Below are positions 35,794 to 44,812 of a stretch of 64,000 nucleotides of DNA, one piece after another. Below the pieces are notes generated by a model. That model ran no database searches. It was not told the DNA's origin and was given only the letters and a program-made list of their open reading frames with translations. Where the stretch lies: the NCBI GenBank assembly GCA_030817875.1, contig JAUSZU010000001.1:1426001-1490000 (forward strand), read 5' to 3'. A program made the translations under genes and the position numbers. Each line of letters starts with the position of its first letter. Within the stretch, counting starts at the first letter, position 1. This DNA is from Flavobacterium sp. W4I14 (GTDB taxonomy: Bacteria > Bacteroidota > Bacteroidia > Sphingobacteriales > Sphingobacteriaceae).

Positions 35794-38244
35794 CTATGGC
35801 TGATTATTCTCGTTCTTTTTCTTTTCTTTTTCTTCCTGACGTTGTTTTCTTCTCAGTTCTCTTTCTTCCTTTCTGGTTAAAGGAACAGTAGCCGCTGGAG
35901 GCGCTTGAACAGGTTCAACTTTCTTTTCTTCTTTTTTTACTTCAGGTTCAACTGTTACAGGGATAACCGTTTCTGGTGTTTCAGGAACGGTAAAATCTGT
36001 TGAATCTACCGCTAAGCTATCAGTTGATGTGGTATCTCTTATAATCCGTGGGCTAGGGCAGTTGTAGGTTCTGGTAATATCAACTGTTGCTTTAGGGAAT
36101 GGACCATAAGTATAACCGGATTTTGGATCGAGGTATACTTTCTCCATAAACTTAGCAAAAATGGGTAATGCCGTTCTGGAGCCTTCTCCTTGTTCCCCGT
36201 TTTTAAAGTGTGCCGTTCTTTCATCACAACCTACCCAAACACCAGTTACCAGATCTTTGGTTAAACCCATATACCAGGCATCAACATAATCAGAAGACGT
36301 ACCTGTTTTACCGCCAATTTGATTGTTTTTTCTAAATAAATCTGGCCATTCCCATAATGCCTGCGATGTACCTTCTGGTTCTTCCATACCACCACGGAAC
36401 ATATAAGTCATTAACCAGGCAATTTCTTCTGTTAAAACCCTTTTTGTTTTAGGTTTAAACTCATCAATTACATTGTTATCCTGATCGGTAATTTTCTCAA
36501 CTAGAATGGGGTCAGTTTTGATGCCTTTATTCATGAAGGTAGCATAAGCTTTTACCATTTCATAAACGGTAACATCATTTGAACCCAAACTTACAGATGG
36601 AACAGATTCTAGATGGCTATCGATTCCGCACTCATGCGCATATTTTACAACATTATCCCAGCCCACCTTTTCGGTTACCTGAGCAGTAATGGTGTTTACT
36701 GATTTCGCCATCGCCCACCTTAAACTCATTTCGCGGTACGAAACACTGTAATCGGCATTTTTTGGCTCCCAATATTTCGTTTCACCTTTATCCTGATAAG
36801 CAATTTTAACAGGTTTATCTGTAAATTTATCACAGGGACTCATGCCTTGTTCTAATGCCGTTAAATAAGCAAAAGGTTTAAAAGTAGAACCTGCCTGGCG
36901 TTTAGATTGATTAACGTGATCGTATTTGAAAAATTTATGGTCGATACCACCAACCCAAACTTTAATTTTACCGCTTGCAGGTTCCATAGTCATCATTCCG
37001 GTATTCATGATTTTACCATAATAACGGATAGAATCCAATGTAGAGAATGAAGTATCGCGATCGCCTTTGTAAGTGAAGATCTGCATCCTCTTCTTTTTAT
37101 TAAAATAAGCGGTAACAGAATCTGGATTGTTAGGGAATTTCTTTTGTAAAAGTGCGTAAATCGGCAAATTTTTCATCGCCCTGTCTGGATAATTAACCTT
37201 TTGTTTTTCCGAATCGTACCAAGGATCTTCGTTGCCCCACACATTATAGAACCTGCGCTGCAAAATCCTCATCTGATCGGCAACTGCTTCCTCAGCATAT
37301 TTTTGAAGTTTAGAATCGATAGTTGTGTAAATTTTTAATCCATCTTCATAAAGGTCGTAACCATTATCAGTGCACCATTTTTCCAGGTATTTTGCCACAG
37401 CAGCCCTTAAATAAGAGTCGCCATCGCTGCCATCCTGCATTTTGCCTTCTTTTAGTTTAATCGGCTCTTTTGATAATTCGGTTAAACTATCTTTACTCAG
37501 GTACTTGTACTTGTTCATCTGTGCAAGCACCACATTTCTTCTTTCTAATGCTTTTGCCGGGTTTTTGGTTGGATTATATAACGTTGTGCCCTTTAGCATC
37601 CCCACAAGCATGGCTGCATCTGTAGTGGCTAAATCTTTTGCTTCCTTATCAAAGTAAATCCGGCTGGCTGTTTTTATCCCATAAGTATTGTTACCGAAAG
37701 AAACGGTATTCAGGTACATAGTGATAATATCATTTTTAGAGTAATTGGCTTCAAGCTTTACAGCAGTCATCCATTCCTTTAATTTTACAATTAAGGTTCT
37801 TACCAAAGGTATTTTGATCAATAATCCCTGCGATTTATTATAACGTGTACGGTAAAGGTTTTTTGCCAATTGTTGGGTAATGGTACTGGCCCCGCCATCT
37901 TTTCCTAAACCAACAACTGCACGGCCAACTGCTTGCACATCGATACCCCAATGTTTGTAGAAACGAACATCTTCGGTAGCGACCAAAGCCTGCACTACGC
38001 TTGGCGCAATTTCATTATAATTTACAGGCGTTCTGTTTTCTTTAAAGTATCTGCCAATCAGTTTTCCATCGGCAGTATAAAGTTCCGAACCTACACGAAG
38101 GGTAGGTGCTTTAATATCCCGAACACTTGGTGAGTAGCCAAATAGCCACAAAAAGTTTAATTGAAGGGCAGAAAAGAAAATTATTATAAAAAATAAAAAT
38201 ATGGTAGAATAACGTAAGTACTTGTTTTTTATCTCTTTAAACAT
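35794..38244 (-). CDS. Penicillin-binding protein 1A-type bifunctional peptidoglycan synthase
   Basis: An 816-residue class A PBP that polymerises glycan strands and cross-links peptides. It has one N-terminal membrane anchor (about 14-34), a GT51 transglycosylase domain with ATEDVRFYKHWGID (about 90), and GASTITQQLAKNLY. The transpeptidase domain has SxxK at Ser453 (GSTFKPF), SVN (about 517) and KTGTSSD (about 652). The C-terminal tail (about 745-816) is a charged Glu/Lys/Pro-rich linker. It is monocistronic. The tail's repeats of Lys and Glu are typical of Bacteroidota PBP1A proteins. Confidence 0.95.
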   Translation of the reverse strand: MFKEIKNKYLRYSTIFLFFIIIFFSALQLNFLWLFGYSPSVRDIKAPTLRVGSELYTADGKLIGRYFKENRTPVNYNEIAPSVVQALVATEDVRFYKHWGIDVQAVGRAVVGLGKDGGASTITQQLAKNLYRTRYNKSQGLLIKIPLVRTLIVKLKEWMTAVKLEANYSKNDIITMYLNTVSFGNNTYGIKTASRIYFDKEAKDLATTDAAMLVGMLKGTTLYNPTKNPAKALERRNVVLAQMNKYKYLSKDSLTELSKEPIKLKEGKMQDGSDGDSYLRAAVAKYLEKWCTDNGYDLYEDGLKIYTTIDSKLQKYAEEAVADQMRILQRRFYNVWGNEDPWYDSEKQKVNYPDRAMKNLPIYALLQKKFPNNPDSVTAYFNKKKRMQIFTYKGDRDTSFSTLDSIRYYGKIMNTGMMTMEPASGKIKVWVGGIDHKFFKYDHVNQSKRQAGSTFKPFAYLTALEQGMSPCDKFTDKPVKIAYQDKGETKYWEPKNADYSVSYREMSLRWAMAKSVNTITAQVTEKVGWDNVVKYAHECGIDSHLESVPSVSLGSNDVTVYEMVKAYATFMNKGIKTDPILVEKITDQDNNVIDEFKPKTKRVLTEEIAWLMTYMFRGGMEEPEGTSQALWEWPDLFRKNNQIGGKTGTSSDYVDAWYMGLTKDLVTGVWVGCDERTAHFKNGEQGEGSRTALPIFAKFMEKVYLDPKSGYTYGPFPKATVDITRTYNCPSPRIIRDTTSTDSLAVDSTDFTVPETPETVIPVTVEPEVKKEEKKVEPVQAPPAATVPLTRKEERELRRKQRQEEKEKKKNENNQP

Positions 38245-38381
38245 ATTGGATAAGATGATCTTTAGGTAAAAGCTGTGGCGTTAAATATAAAAAACTCTAT
38301 ATGCAAATTAACGTATTTAATTTACTTATTTTTTAGTTCTATATTTAAATTATTGATGCATCGATTATCTAAAACCAATAC

Positions 38382-39266
38382 ATGATTATGAAAAACGAAT
38401 TTAAAGGATTAATTGTACAAGGTGATAAGAAATTTTCTTTAAAAAGCCACAAAACAGATTATACTGGCGGTTACAATAAAGAAAAAGCTAAAGATGCATT
38501 GGTAAATTCGAAAATTGAACTCAATCATTTACAGGAGAAATTATATGCATCTGGAAAACATTCCGTTCTGATTATTTTTCAGGGGATGGATGCCGCAGGG
38601 AAAGACAGCGCAATCGAACATGTAATGAGCGGACTAAATCCACAGGGATGCCAGGTTTATAGTTTTAAAGTGCCAACCTCTGAAGAATATGAACATGATT
38701 TTTTGTGGAGACATTATAAAGCTTTGCCAGAACGCGGTAGGATAGGTATTCATAACCGTTCGCATTATGAGAATGTTTTGGTTTGTAAGGTGCATCCCGA
38801 ATATGTTTTAAGCGAAAACATCCCAGGTTTTAGTGATGTAAAAAAAATCAATAAAAGCTTTTGGCAACAGCGCTATAAGAGTATCAGAAATTTTGAAGAG
38901 CATTTAACGGCTAATGGAACAGTAATTTTAAAGTTTTTTTTAAATGTGAGCAGGGATGAACAAAAACAACGCTTTTTAGAACGTATTGATGATCCTACTA
39001 AAAACTGGAAATTCTCTTCGGGCGATATAAAAGAAAGGGCATTATGGGATAAGTATATGGAAGCCTATCAGGACGCGATTAACGAAACAAGTACAGCAGA
39101 ATCGCCTTGGCACATCATACCTGCCGATAAAAAATGGTTTGCCCGATTGGCAATAAGTGAAATTATTGAAGATAAATTAAAAAGTCTTGATCTGAAGTTT
39201 CCTGTTTTGGGCGAAGCAGAAGTGGCCAAACTCGACGAAACAAAAAGTATTTTATTAAGTGAATAA
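38382..39266 (+). CDS. PPK2 family polyphosphate kinase / polyphosphate:nucleotide phosphotransferase
   Basis: Transfers phosphate between polyphosphate and nucleotides. The 294-residue single-domain protein has Walker A FQGMDAAGKDSAIEHVMSG (residues 66-84), a lid motif, and Walker B-like PERGRIGIHNRSHYENVLV (about 126-144), matching one-domain PPK2 enzymes (class I, or class III able to use AMP and ADP). Direction (nucleotide synthesis or polyphosphate synthesis) cannot be told. Starts at 38382 and 38388 are both possible. It ends 4 bases before the 3' end of rnpB on the opposite strand. This is a second polyphosphate kinase in the window, about 30 kb from ppk1. Confidence 0.93.
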   Translation: MIMKNEFKGLIVQGDKKFSLKSHKTDYTGGYNKEKAKDALVNSKIELNHLQEKLYASGKHSVLIIFQGMDAAGKDSAIEHVMSGLNPQGCQVYSFKVPTSEEYEHDFLWRHYKALPERGRIGIHNRSHYENVLVCKVHPEYVLSENIPGFSDVKKINKSFWQQRYKSIRNFEEHLTANGTVILKFFLNVSRDEQKQRFLERIDDPTKNWKFSSGDIKERALWDKYMEAYQDAINETSTAESPWHIIPADKKWFARLAISEIIEDKLKSLDLKFPVLGEAEVAKLDETKSILLSE

Positions 39267-39270
39267 AAAA

Positions 39271-39645
39271 TGCAGGTCTATAAGCCGGGTTCTGTTTCCT
39301 GATTGCTCAGAATTTCTATCATTTATCCACTATAAACGTTGCCGTTTATCTCTAACGACCTACCCACTAACATCGGACGGGCAGCCCTACGTACGTTAGC
39401 CTATTTGGTCTTTCAACTCTCGGGGTTTACAAACCACTACAGTCGCCTGTAATGCTCGTGCGCTCTTACCGCACGTTTTCACCCTTACTCCGACATAGGC
39501 CAGAGCGGTATATTTTCTGTTGCACTAATCCGTAATTCAGGTTTTCATTCCTGAACCCCTTTCCGTTAGAAAGCGAGATGCCCTGCGTTGCCCGGACTTT
39601 CCTCTCTCTCGATTTTTACCCGAGACAGCGATAGAACAACCTGCA
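39271..39645 (-). ncRNA. rnpB: RNase P RNA (type A)
   Basis: Catalytic RNA of RNase P, which matures tRNA 5' ends. On the minus strand the transcript pairs its termini in P1 (CCTGCA/TGCAGG at 39640-39645 and 39271-39276). It has the universal GAGAGGAAAGTCCGGGC region near the 5' end, AGGGTGAAAACGTGCGGTAAGAGCGCA-type J3/4-P10 elements in the middle, the ACAGAA core near the 3' end and GAACCCGGCTTAT just before P1. Length about 375 nt, normal for bacteria. It is convergent with ppk2, only 4 bases away. Confidence 0.95.
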
Positions 39646-39652
39646 TTTTGCG

Positions 39653-39660
39653 CAAAGATG
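39653..39660 (-). promoter_or_regulatory. Candidate rnpB promoter
   Basis: On the minus strand these bases read CATCTTTG, a 7-of-8 match to TAnnTTTG, placing the transcription start within a few bases of the predicted RNA 5' end. Upstream (39671-39697) there are three TTTG copies in a TTTGTG-rich repeat; the nearest two are 14 and 22 bases away, neither at the ideal 19. Confidence 0.45.
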
Positions 39661-39712
39661 AGGTTTTTTGACCACAAAGGCACAAAGAACACAAAGATTT
39701 ATCTCCGGCTAT

Positions 39713-39779
39713 CGTCATGCTGAATTTATTTCAGCATCTGTATTAATATTTAAGACTCTGAAATAAATTCATGGTGACG
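39713..39779. repeat. Dispersed hairpin repeat (short copy)
   Basis: A 67-bp element starting CGTCATGCTGAATTTATT and ending GAATTTATT-complement then GTGACG, so its two arms pair almost throughout. It is the shortest and cleanest copy of the family also seen at 10694, 41136 and 60562. Confidence 0.7.
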
Positions 39780-39827
39780 TACGCAGTAAAAGAAAAATAG
39801 CCGAATTAGAAAATAATTAGAACCTGC

Positions 39828-40250
39828 CTATTTACAATTCTGCAAATCTTTTGAAACCTGCGAGTAGGGTACAAATCCCTGCTTATTGCCAAACGAATTG
39901 GTGATATAAACCATTACCTGTGCTACATCAATATCAGCCAGTTCAGGGAAAGCGGGCATTTTTTCTTTGTATTCTTTTCCGTGGACGATCAAAGATTCAT
40001 TTGCACCGTTTTTGATAAAACAAGCTAAGCGGTTTTTGTTTGTTTTTAAAAATACCGAATCGGTTAATGGAGGTGCAAGCTCACCCAATCCTTCACCATT
40101 TTCGCCGTGACAATTCTGGCACTTGGCTTTATAAATATCTTTTCCGTTCGACATGTAATTCTGCAGATCGATTGTTTCCTGGTTTTGGCAAGATACAATG
40201 ATGCCTATAATGAAAAGGAAAAAGATAGAGTTGATGATGTACTTGCGCAT
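39828..40250 (-). CDS. c-type cytochrome lipoprotein
   Basis: A 140-residue exported monoheme cytochrome c. The lipoprotein signal ends IGIIVSC (Cys about 21). The heme site is CQNCH (about residues 44-48, in KAKCQNCHGENGEGLGELAP), and a methionine in YKEKMPAFPEL (about 98) is the likely sixth ligand. It is the last gene of a minus-strand series that includes an SCO protein, a YHS protein and the MbnP/MbnH-like pair. Probably an electron carrier for the periplasmic redox module; partner inferred from neighbourhood only. Confidence 0.88.
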   Translation of the reverse strand: MRKYIINSIFFLFIIGIIVSCQNQETIDLQNYMSNGKDIYKAKCQNCHGENGEGLGELAPPLTDSVFLKTNKNRLACFIKNGANESLIVHGKEYKEKMPAFPELADIDVAQVMVYITNSFGNKQGFVPYSQVSKDLQNCK

Positions 40251-40290
40251 TGATGTTTTGTTAATAATTAACTACAGATAAGGAAAGATA

Positions 40291-40357
40291 AACACAGATT
40301 TAGCTATTTATCTGTGTTAATCATATATATCTGTGGTAAATATATCTGTGGTAAAAA
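40291..40357. repeat. Hairpin plus tandem ATCTGTGG repeat
   Basis: A stem AACACAGAT (40291-40299) / ATCTGTGTT (40310-40318) is followed by two copies of a unit containing ATATCTGTGGTAAA. The same hairpin-plus-ATCTGTGG layout occurs at 47091-47140 downstream of the phosphohexomutase gene, so this is a second dispersed repeat class, possibly acting as a terminator. Confidence 0.55.
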
Positions 40358-40436
40358 AACTAGTTGGTTATAGAGCAAATCATTGGAAATAAATTCTTTT
40401 TATTCGTGTAAATACGTGTCTCCGTGGCTAATAATT

Positions 40437-41087
40437 TTACTTTTTGTACTCAGCCAATAAAACAGCGATATCCTTTTTTAATTGCTCTACCTGTTCTTCT
40501 TTAGTGCCATCATAAGCACCGCGGATCCGTCTGTCCTTATCGATTAAAACCAAGTATCCCTGGTGGATATAACCATCTTTAGCAGTACTATCTTCGCCAA
40601 CAGCCACTAAATAGTTCTTTTCTGCCAGGGTGTACACGCTGTCTTTACTTCCATAAAGAAACTGCCATCTTGGGCCATCTACACCTAGTTTTTGAGCATA
40701 TTTTTTCAAAACATGGGGTCTGTCATATTTAAAATCGATGGTGTGTGATACAAACATCACATCCGGATTGGTTTTAAATTCATTGTAAACTGTCATTAAG
40801 TTGCGGTGCATGGTAGGGCAGATGGTAGTACAAGAAGTAAAGAAAAAATCAGCAATGTAGATTTTACCATCTGTTGCCTTGTTAGTTGTTACTATGCTAT
40901 CCTGGTTTAAGAAAGACCAATTTGGAATAGTTTGGTAAACGGTATCAATTTTCTCTATTCCAGCTGCATCTCTAACGGTTTCGGCATGACGTTCGCCATA
41001 AAAAGGAAGTTTTCTCTCTTGTTTACAAGCGGTAAATATGGAAACAACTAGCAGACAAGTTGCGATGTAAGCAGTAATTTTATTCAT
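40437..41087 (-). CDS. SCO family protein (copper/redox, CxxxCP)
   Basis: A 216-residue lipoprotein (lipobox VVSIFTAC, Cys about 21) with a thioredoxin-like SCO domain. The copper/redox motif is CTTICP (about residues 87-92), and the conserved distal histidine is in GYIHQGYLVLID (about 175). SCO proteins deliver copper to CuA of cytochrome oxidase or act as thiol reductases. It lies 186 bases upstream of the cytochrome c gene on the same strand, with a dispersed repeat in the gap. The match to the SCO1/SenC family is clear; the target is not. Confidence 0.92.
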   Translation of the reverse strand: MNKITAYIATCLLVVSIFTACKQERKLPFYGERHAETVRDAAGIEKIDTVYQTIPNWSFLNQDSIVTTNKATDGKIYIADFFFTSCTTICPTMHRNLMTVYNEFKTNPDVMFVSHTIDFKYDRPHVLKKYAQKLGVDGPRWQFLYGSKDSVYTLAEKNYLVAVGEDSTAKDGYIHQGYLVLIDKDRRIRGAYDGTKEEQVEQLKKDIAVLLAEYKK

Positions 41088-41135
41088 GATTTTATGTTAA
41101 AAGTGTAAATATACAACGTAATTTGTTTGGGTTAT

Positions 41136-41215
41136 CGTCATGCTGAATTATTTCAGCATCTACTACCCAGAATTAAAGACCCCGATCCGATATGAAAAAT
41201 CGTGACAGGTTGACG
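41136..41215. repeat. Dispersed hairpin repeat
   Basis: Left end CGTCATGCTGAATTATTTCA, right end GACAGGTTGACG; same family as 39713-39779 but with a longer interior. It sits between the SCO and YHS genes. Confidence 0.6.
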
Positions 41216-41219
41216 AACA

Positions 41220-41492
41220 TTAGTCTCCAGACTTATTTTTTACATACTTTGCTGGTTCGGCCACAAACTTTTGTTTACAGCTCTCTGAACAGAAACTATA
41301 GGTAACTTTATTATAAATTGTCGTTTTGGAGGCATTAGCTTTAATTTTCATCTTACAAACCGGATCTACGATTACTTTCTTTACTGAATCGATCATATTT
41401 ATTTTTTGATTATTTATTACAGTCTTCGCATTTAATTTTAATGATGCTGTTGCTAATCCAACTAGGATTACGATGAGATTTAATTTTTTCAT
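41220..41492 (-). CDS. Exported YHS domain protein
   Basis: A 90-residue protein with a signal peptide (about 1-22) and a single YHS domain: VDPVCKMKIKANASKT, then YSFCSESCKQKFVAEPAKYV. The cysteines C46, C69 and C73 (approximate positions) would bind a metal, and YHS domains are common in copper transporters and heavy-metal proteins. In this operon-like series next to SCO, cytochrome c and MbnP/MbnH-like genes it fits a copper-handling role, but the metal is inferred. Confidence 0.85.
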   Translation of the reverse strand: MKKLNLIVILVGLATASLKLNAKTVINNQKINMIDSVKKVIVDPVCKMKIKANASKTTIYNKVTYSFCSESCKQKFVAEPAKYVKNKSGD

Positions 41493-41588
41493 TTTAAAAT
41501 TCTTTTAATTGGCAAATTTATTTGAAGGTCCGAAGACCGGCTTTAAGGATTGTGTTCATAAACTTCCGACTTCGGACCTCTGACTCTC

Positions 41589-42020
41589 TTATTTAACTTG
41601 ATATGCGTTTAGCAACGAATCTGATGCTCTGGTAACCTTGATGTAGCTATCTTCAACGGCCCTTATTTTCACCATTTCGGATTTATAATAATCAAGATCT
41701 TCCTGTTCGGTTTTTCCTTTAAAATCATCTTTGAAGAAGTGCATCCAATCCATCATTTTTTCATCAGCTGCATTTAATCGTATAATTAAATCGTTGATTT
41801 TTTGTTTTTGTAGTACCGAATCCTGAGCAAGTTTAATCTGATCTGAAACCAAGAGCTTATCTAATTTCATTTTGTTTTTCACTACTTTTTCTCCATCAAT
41901 CATTAATTTATCGTGGATGTTAAGTACTTCCTGGCGTATCGCTTTCGAATCAGGTTCCGTTTTACAGGAAAAAAGCAAAGTAGTTACTAAGTACAATACC
42001 GTAAGATTTAATCTGTTCAT
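41589..42020 (-). CDS. Small helical lipoprotein of unknown function
   Basis: A 143-residue lipoprotein (signal ending TTLLFSC, Cys about 19). The mature part is charged, mostly helical and probably coiled-coil (two heptad-rich stretches around residues 40-80 and 105-135). I do not recognise a domain; similar Bacteroidota proteins are often labelled viral A-type inclusion protein, which means little. An upstream 17-codon extension overlaps the barrel gene before it and was rejected. It starts 10 bases after that gene, so it belongs to the same transcript. Confidence 0.75.
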   Translation of the reverse strand: MNRLNLTVLYLVTTLLFSCKTEPDSKAIRQEVLNIHDKLMIDGEKVVKNKMKLDKLLVSDQIKLAQDSVLQKQKINDLIIRLNAADEKMMDWMHFFKDDFKGKTEQEDLDYYKSEMVKIRAVEDSYIKVTRASDSLLNAYQVK

Positions 42021-42030
42021 ATGCTGTGAT

Positions 42031-43008
42031 TTAAAAATTATAAGTAATTCCAACATAAACCTTTCCTGCACTCATTGGATGGTCGGTTTTAGCTTCCCAG
42101 ATATTCTTTTGAATACCTGCATTTAGCGCTACATTCTTATAAAAAACATCTATACCTGCGCCGCCCATCAGGTTATTCATGACGTGTTCTCCTGTTTTTT
42201 GGCCCTGGTATTTTTCTCCACCAGAATATTCATAAAAAAAATGCGCTGATGGCATAACCTGAATATCTTTGCCAACTCTTTGGGTATAAAAAATATTTAG
42301 GAAACTGGTCGTGCTATTAGCAATACCTTCATCGCGGCTGTTGGTTCCGTTAACCTTGTAAGAAGTATTTAAACTCGCCCCAAATTTTCCTAAGCCTACC
42401 ATGTAGTTCAGGTATACAAAGCCATCGGTACTTCCTGTTCCTGCTTGCATCAGCGATGAATAACGGATACCTGCCGTATTTTTAAAATCGTTTTTACCCG
42501 TAGGCAATTTTATGCCGGCCCCGGCAATCAATTGTTGTTTAAAATTATCTTCAAGCTTTTGCACGAGATGGTAACCTGCGTACAAATTAATATCGCCAAG
42601 GCTAGAAATAGAGGAGGTATATCCATTATAACGCTCGCTATTGGATACATAGGGCAATATAGCATTGATTTCCAGTTTGCTGTTGATGAAATATTTACCT
42701 CTAACCTCTAAAGAACGGTAAAGTTCATAATCATCTGGATTGCCAGCATGATTGGTTATAGGTGAATCCTGGCTTCGCGCTGGGATAAAGAAATTTCCTC
42801 CATTCGGGAATAATGAATGCGATTGCCCTTCGTAGCCGCTAAACGAACGGTAACGGTATAAAACGCTGATGCTGTTGCGGTTGTAATAAGGGGTGATGCC
42901 CATAAAACAGCCACAGATATCGCAGGCGAAAACCTGACTGCTCATGAGTATGAAAATTAAAATCAATAATTTACGACTCGCTGTATAATGTGTTTTTGAT
43001 AAATTCAT
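42031..43008 (-). CDS. Outer membrane beta-barrel protein with CxxCxC N-terminus
   Basis: A 325-residue exported protein. The signal peptide (about 1-28) ends at FACDICGC, leaving a CDICGC motif at the mature N-terminus, a possible metal site. The remainder alternates polar and aromatic residues in beta-strands (VLYRYRSFSGYE, GDINLYAGYHL, AGKVYVGITYNF) and ends with a C-terminal Phe, as outer-membrane barrels do. The ATG overlaps the end of the MbnH-like gene by 38 bases; no other start fits the signal. I know no characterised homologue. Its place behind MbnP/MbnH-like genes suggests a copper or electron-transfer partner. Confidence 0.78.
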   Translation of the reverse strand: MNLSKTHYTASRKLLILIFILMSSQVFACDICGCFMGITPYYNRNSISVLYRYRSFSGYEGQSHSLFPNGGNFFIPARSQDSPITNHAGNPDDYELYRSLEVRGKYFINSKLEINAILPYVSNSERYNGYTSSISSLGDINLYAGYHLVQKLEDNFKQQLIAGAGIKLPTGKNDFKNTAGIRYSSLMQAGTGSTDGFVYLNYMVGLGKFGASLNTSYKVNGTNSRDEGIANSTTSFLNIFYTQRVGKDIQVMPSAHFFYEYSGGEKYQGQKTGEHVMNNLMGGAGIDVFYKNVALNAGIQKNIWEAKTDHPMSAGKVYVGITYNF

Positions 43009-44008
43009 TGTCTGTTAATGTTTTTAAAAAGGCCTTGATCTGCTCTTTTTCTGTGGTATTTAAAGGGATGCCATTTTTCAATTGTGCATCAAGATTTGTT
43101 GAGGCTTTTACACCAGAATTGTAATGTTCCAAAACCTCATCTAAACTGTAAAAGCGCCCATCGTGCATGTATGGGCTGGTATATTCGATATTGCGTAAGG
43201 TAGGCACACGGAACTTTCCAAAGTCTGAAGCTATGCCCGTAATGTGTGAACGTCCTTCATCAGCACTTACCAGATCTAATCCGTTGCTGCGGTAAGAAAA
43301 ATCCGTGAAAAATGGTTCTGCATGGCAGGAAGTGCATTTTTCTTTGAACAGATTGTAACCTGCCAATTCTGCAGAGGTAAAAGAAGCACCACTCTCTTTG
43401 CGCATTACTTTATCGTATTTCGAATTTCCTGAAACCAGTACTGCCGTAAATTGGGCAATCGACTTTAAAATCAGCTGAGAATTGATTTCTGTTGAACCAT
43501 AGGCCTGTTTAAATAAATCGGGATATGGAGCCGTGTTTTTCAGGAACGCAACGATTGTTTGTATATCAGTACCCATTTCGCAGGCATCGGTAATGGCGTT
43601 TAGTGGCGACGTTTCGATGTTTTTTACACCGCCATCCCAAAAGAACGCTTTTTGCCAGGCCAGATTAAAAAGGGGAGGCGTGTTCCGTTTTCCCTGGCAA
43701 TTATTTACGCCATGACTCACTTTATGATCAAGTTGTGTAAAAGCAGCAAATTGCTGATGACAGCTTCCGCATGAAACGCTTTTATCGGCCGATAAGCGGG
43801 CTTCGTAAAATAACTTCTTGCCCAGTGCAAAACCTGCATTACTTAATTTATTATCTTCGAAATTGTATACCGGAGCAGGAAAGTTGGCAGGAACCGAAAA
43901 GGTAATTTTCTTTTCCTCAGGTGTTACCTCATCTTCGTTCTTGCTACAGGCATACATCAACGCAATGCTTAAAAAAAGCATTGCGAAGACAGTTATTTTC
44001 CTTAACAT
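42971..44008 (-). CDS. Di-heme cytochrome c peroxidase, MbnH/MauG-like
   Basis: A 345-residue lipoprotein (lipobox LMYAC, Cys21). Two heme c sites: CGSCH (Cys80-His84) and CTSCH (Cys225-His229), separated by about 145 residues as in bacterial cytochrome c peroxidases and MauG. Its ATG directly follows the stop of the MbnP-like gene (TAAATG). Di-heme MbnH enzymes oxidise a tryptophan of their MbnP partner to kynurenine; pairing with MbnP therefore gives this protein a more specific likely role than peroxide removal. Partner identity is from gene order; the enzyme chemistry is from the family. Confidence 0.9.
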   Translation of the reverse strand: MLRKITVFAMLFLSIALMYACSKNEDEVTPEEKKITFSVPANFPAPVYNFEDNKLSNAGFALGKKLFYEARLSADKSVSCGSCHQQFAAFTQLDHKVSHGVNNCQGKRNTPPLFNLAWQKAFFWDGGVKNIETSPLNAITDACEMGTDIQTIVAFLKNTAPYPDLFKQAYGSTEINSQLILKSIAQFTAVLVSGNSKYDKVMRKESGASFTSAELAGYNLFKEKCTSCHAEPFFTDFSYRSNGLDLVSADEGRSHITGIASDFGKFRVPTLRNIEYTSPYMHDGRFYSLDEVLEHYNSGVKASTNLDAQLKNGIPLNTTEKEQIKAFLKTLTDNEFIKNTLYSES

Positions 44009-44779
44009 TTAGTTGTGAATGTGATCTAAACGAAATAAGCCATTTGCATAATTGTTGGCTACAATTACGGAATTTGCGCCACCCATGGTCATATTCAAAG
44101 TAGCGAAACTCACATCGGTTTTACCTGTAAATAATGCAGCTGCATTTACAATGAAGTGCATATTCGGTTTGCCATCTGTTCTCACACGAAGCGGGTTTGC
44201 CGCATTAATCTCCGTAGCAAAAGTTCTAATGGTATTGTTTGGATCGGTAACGCCACCAATGTGGAAGGTAAGTGTATTTCCGGTTGCTGTTGATTGCGGT
44301 GAAGTCCCTTCTAATTTAACAAATATGTAACCGCTGTTCCAGGTCCAAAACATACCGTTGATCGGATCAAGGGCACCTGTTTGTGCACCTGCAAAATTAC
44401 GGGCATAATCTACACCAATGGTGTATTCTATTTTGGTATAATCGCCTGTCGGCACATCTTTTAATGTAATGTTTGTCGATTCTGCTTTCGAAGCATCGAT
44501 TAAGAAATAACTTTCAGGAATGAGATAAGTGGTACCATCAGCTTTGCTTAATTTAATATTGCTTACATAGTATTTAAATACATTGATCTTAAAATCTTCG
44601 CCTTTGGCATTTTTGTAAGTTGTAGTGTTTAAAACCAAGGGACTTCCGTTTACCTGATTTTCGAATTCAATAGAAAAAGTAGATTTGGTATCTGCGGCAA
44701 CTTCGTCGGTATTTTTTTTACAAGAAGATAATAATATAATAGGGCATAACAATGCCAGAAAGTATTGTGATAATTTCAT
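44009..44779 (-). CDS. MbnP family copper-binding lipoprotein
   Basis: A 256-residue lipoprotein (lipobox LLSSC, Cys20). The mature part matches the MbnP family: FSIEFENQVNGSPLVLN at its start, then YYVSNIKLSKADGT, YTIGVDYARN, and NGMFWTWNSGYIFVKLEG (about 141-158) with two tryptophans, Trp145 and Trp147. In Methylosinus MbnP a tryptophan is converted to kynurenine by MbnH and helps bind copper; one of these Trp could be that residue. It is the first gene of the minus-strand cluster, with the MbnH-like gene adjoining. No methanobactin genes are seen, so this is a MbnPH-only type. Confidence 0.88.
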   Translation of the reverse strand: MKLSQYFLALLCPIILLSSCKKNTDEVAADTKSTFSIEFENQVNGSPLVLNTTTYKNAKGEDFKINVFKYYVSNIKLSKADGTTYLIPESYFLIDASKAESTNITLKDVPTGDYTKIEYTIGVDYARNFAGAQTGALDPINGMFWTWNSGYIFVKLEGTSPQSTATGNTLTFHIGGVTDPNNTIRTFATEINAANPLRVRTDGKPNMHFIVNAAALFTGKTDVSFATLNMTMGGANSVIVANNYANGLFRLDHIHN

Positions 44780-44812
44780 TTTTAGAAAATTGGATAAGTA
44801 AAAATTAATTTG

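Noticed and set aside
40251..40436. A possible tRNA or small RNA in the gap between cytochrome c and SCO genes.
   Set aside because: No cloverleaf or CCA context; the structure is explained by the ATCTGTG repeats.
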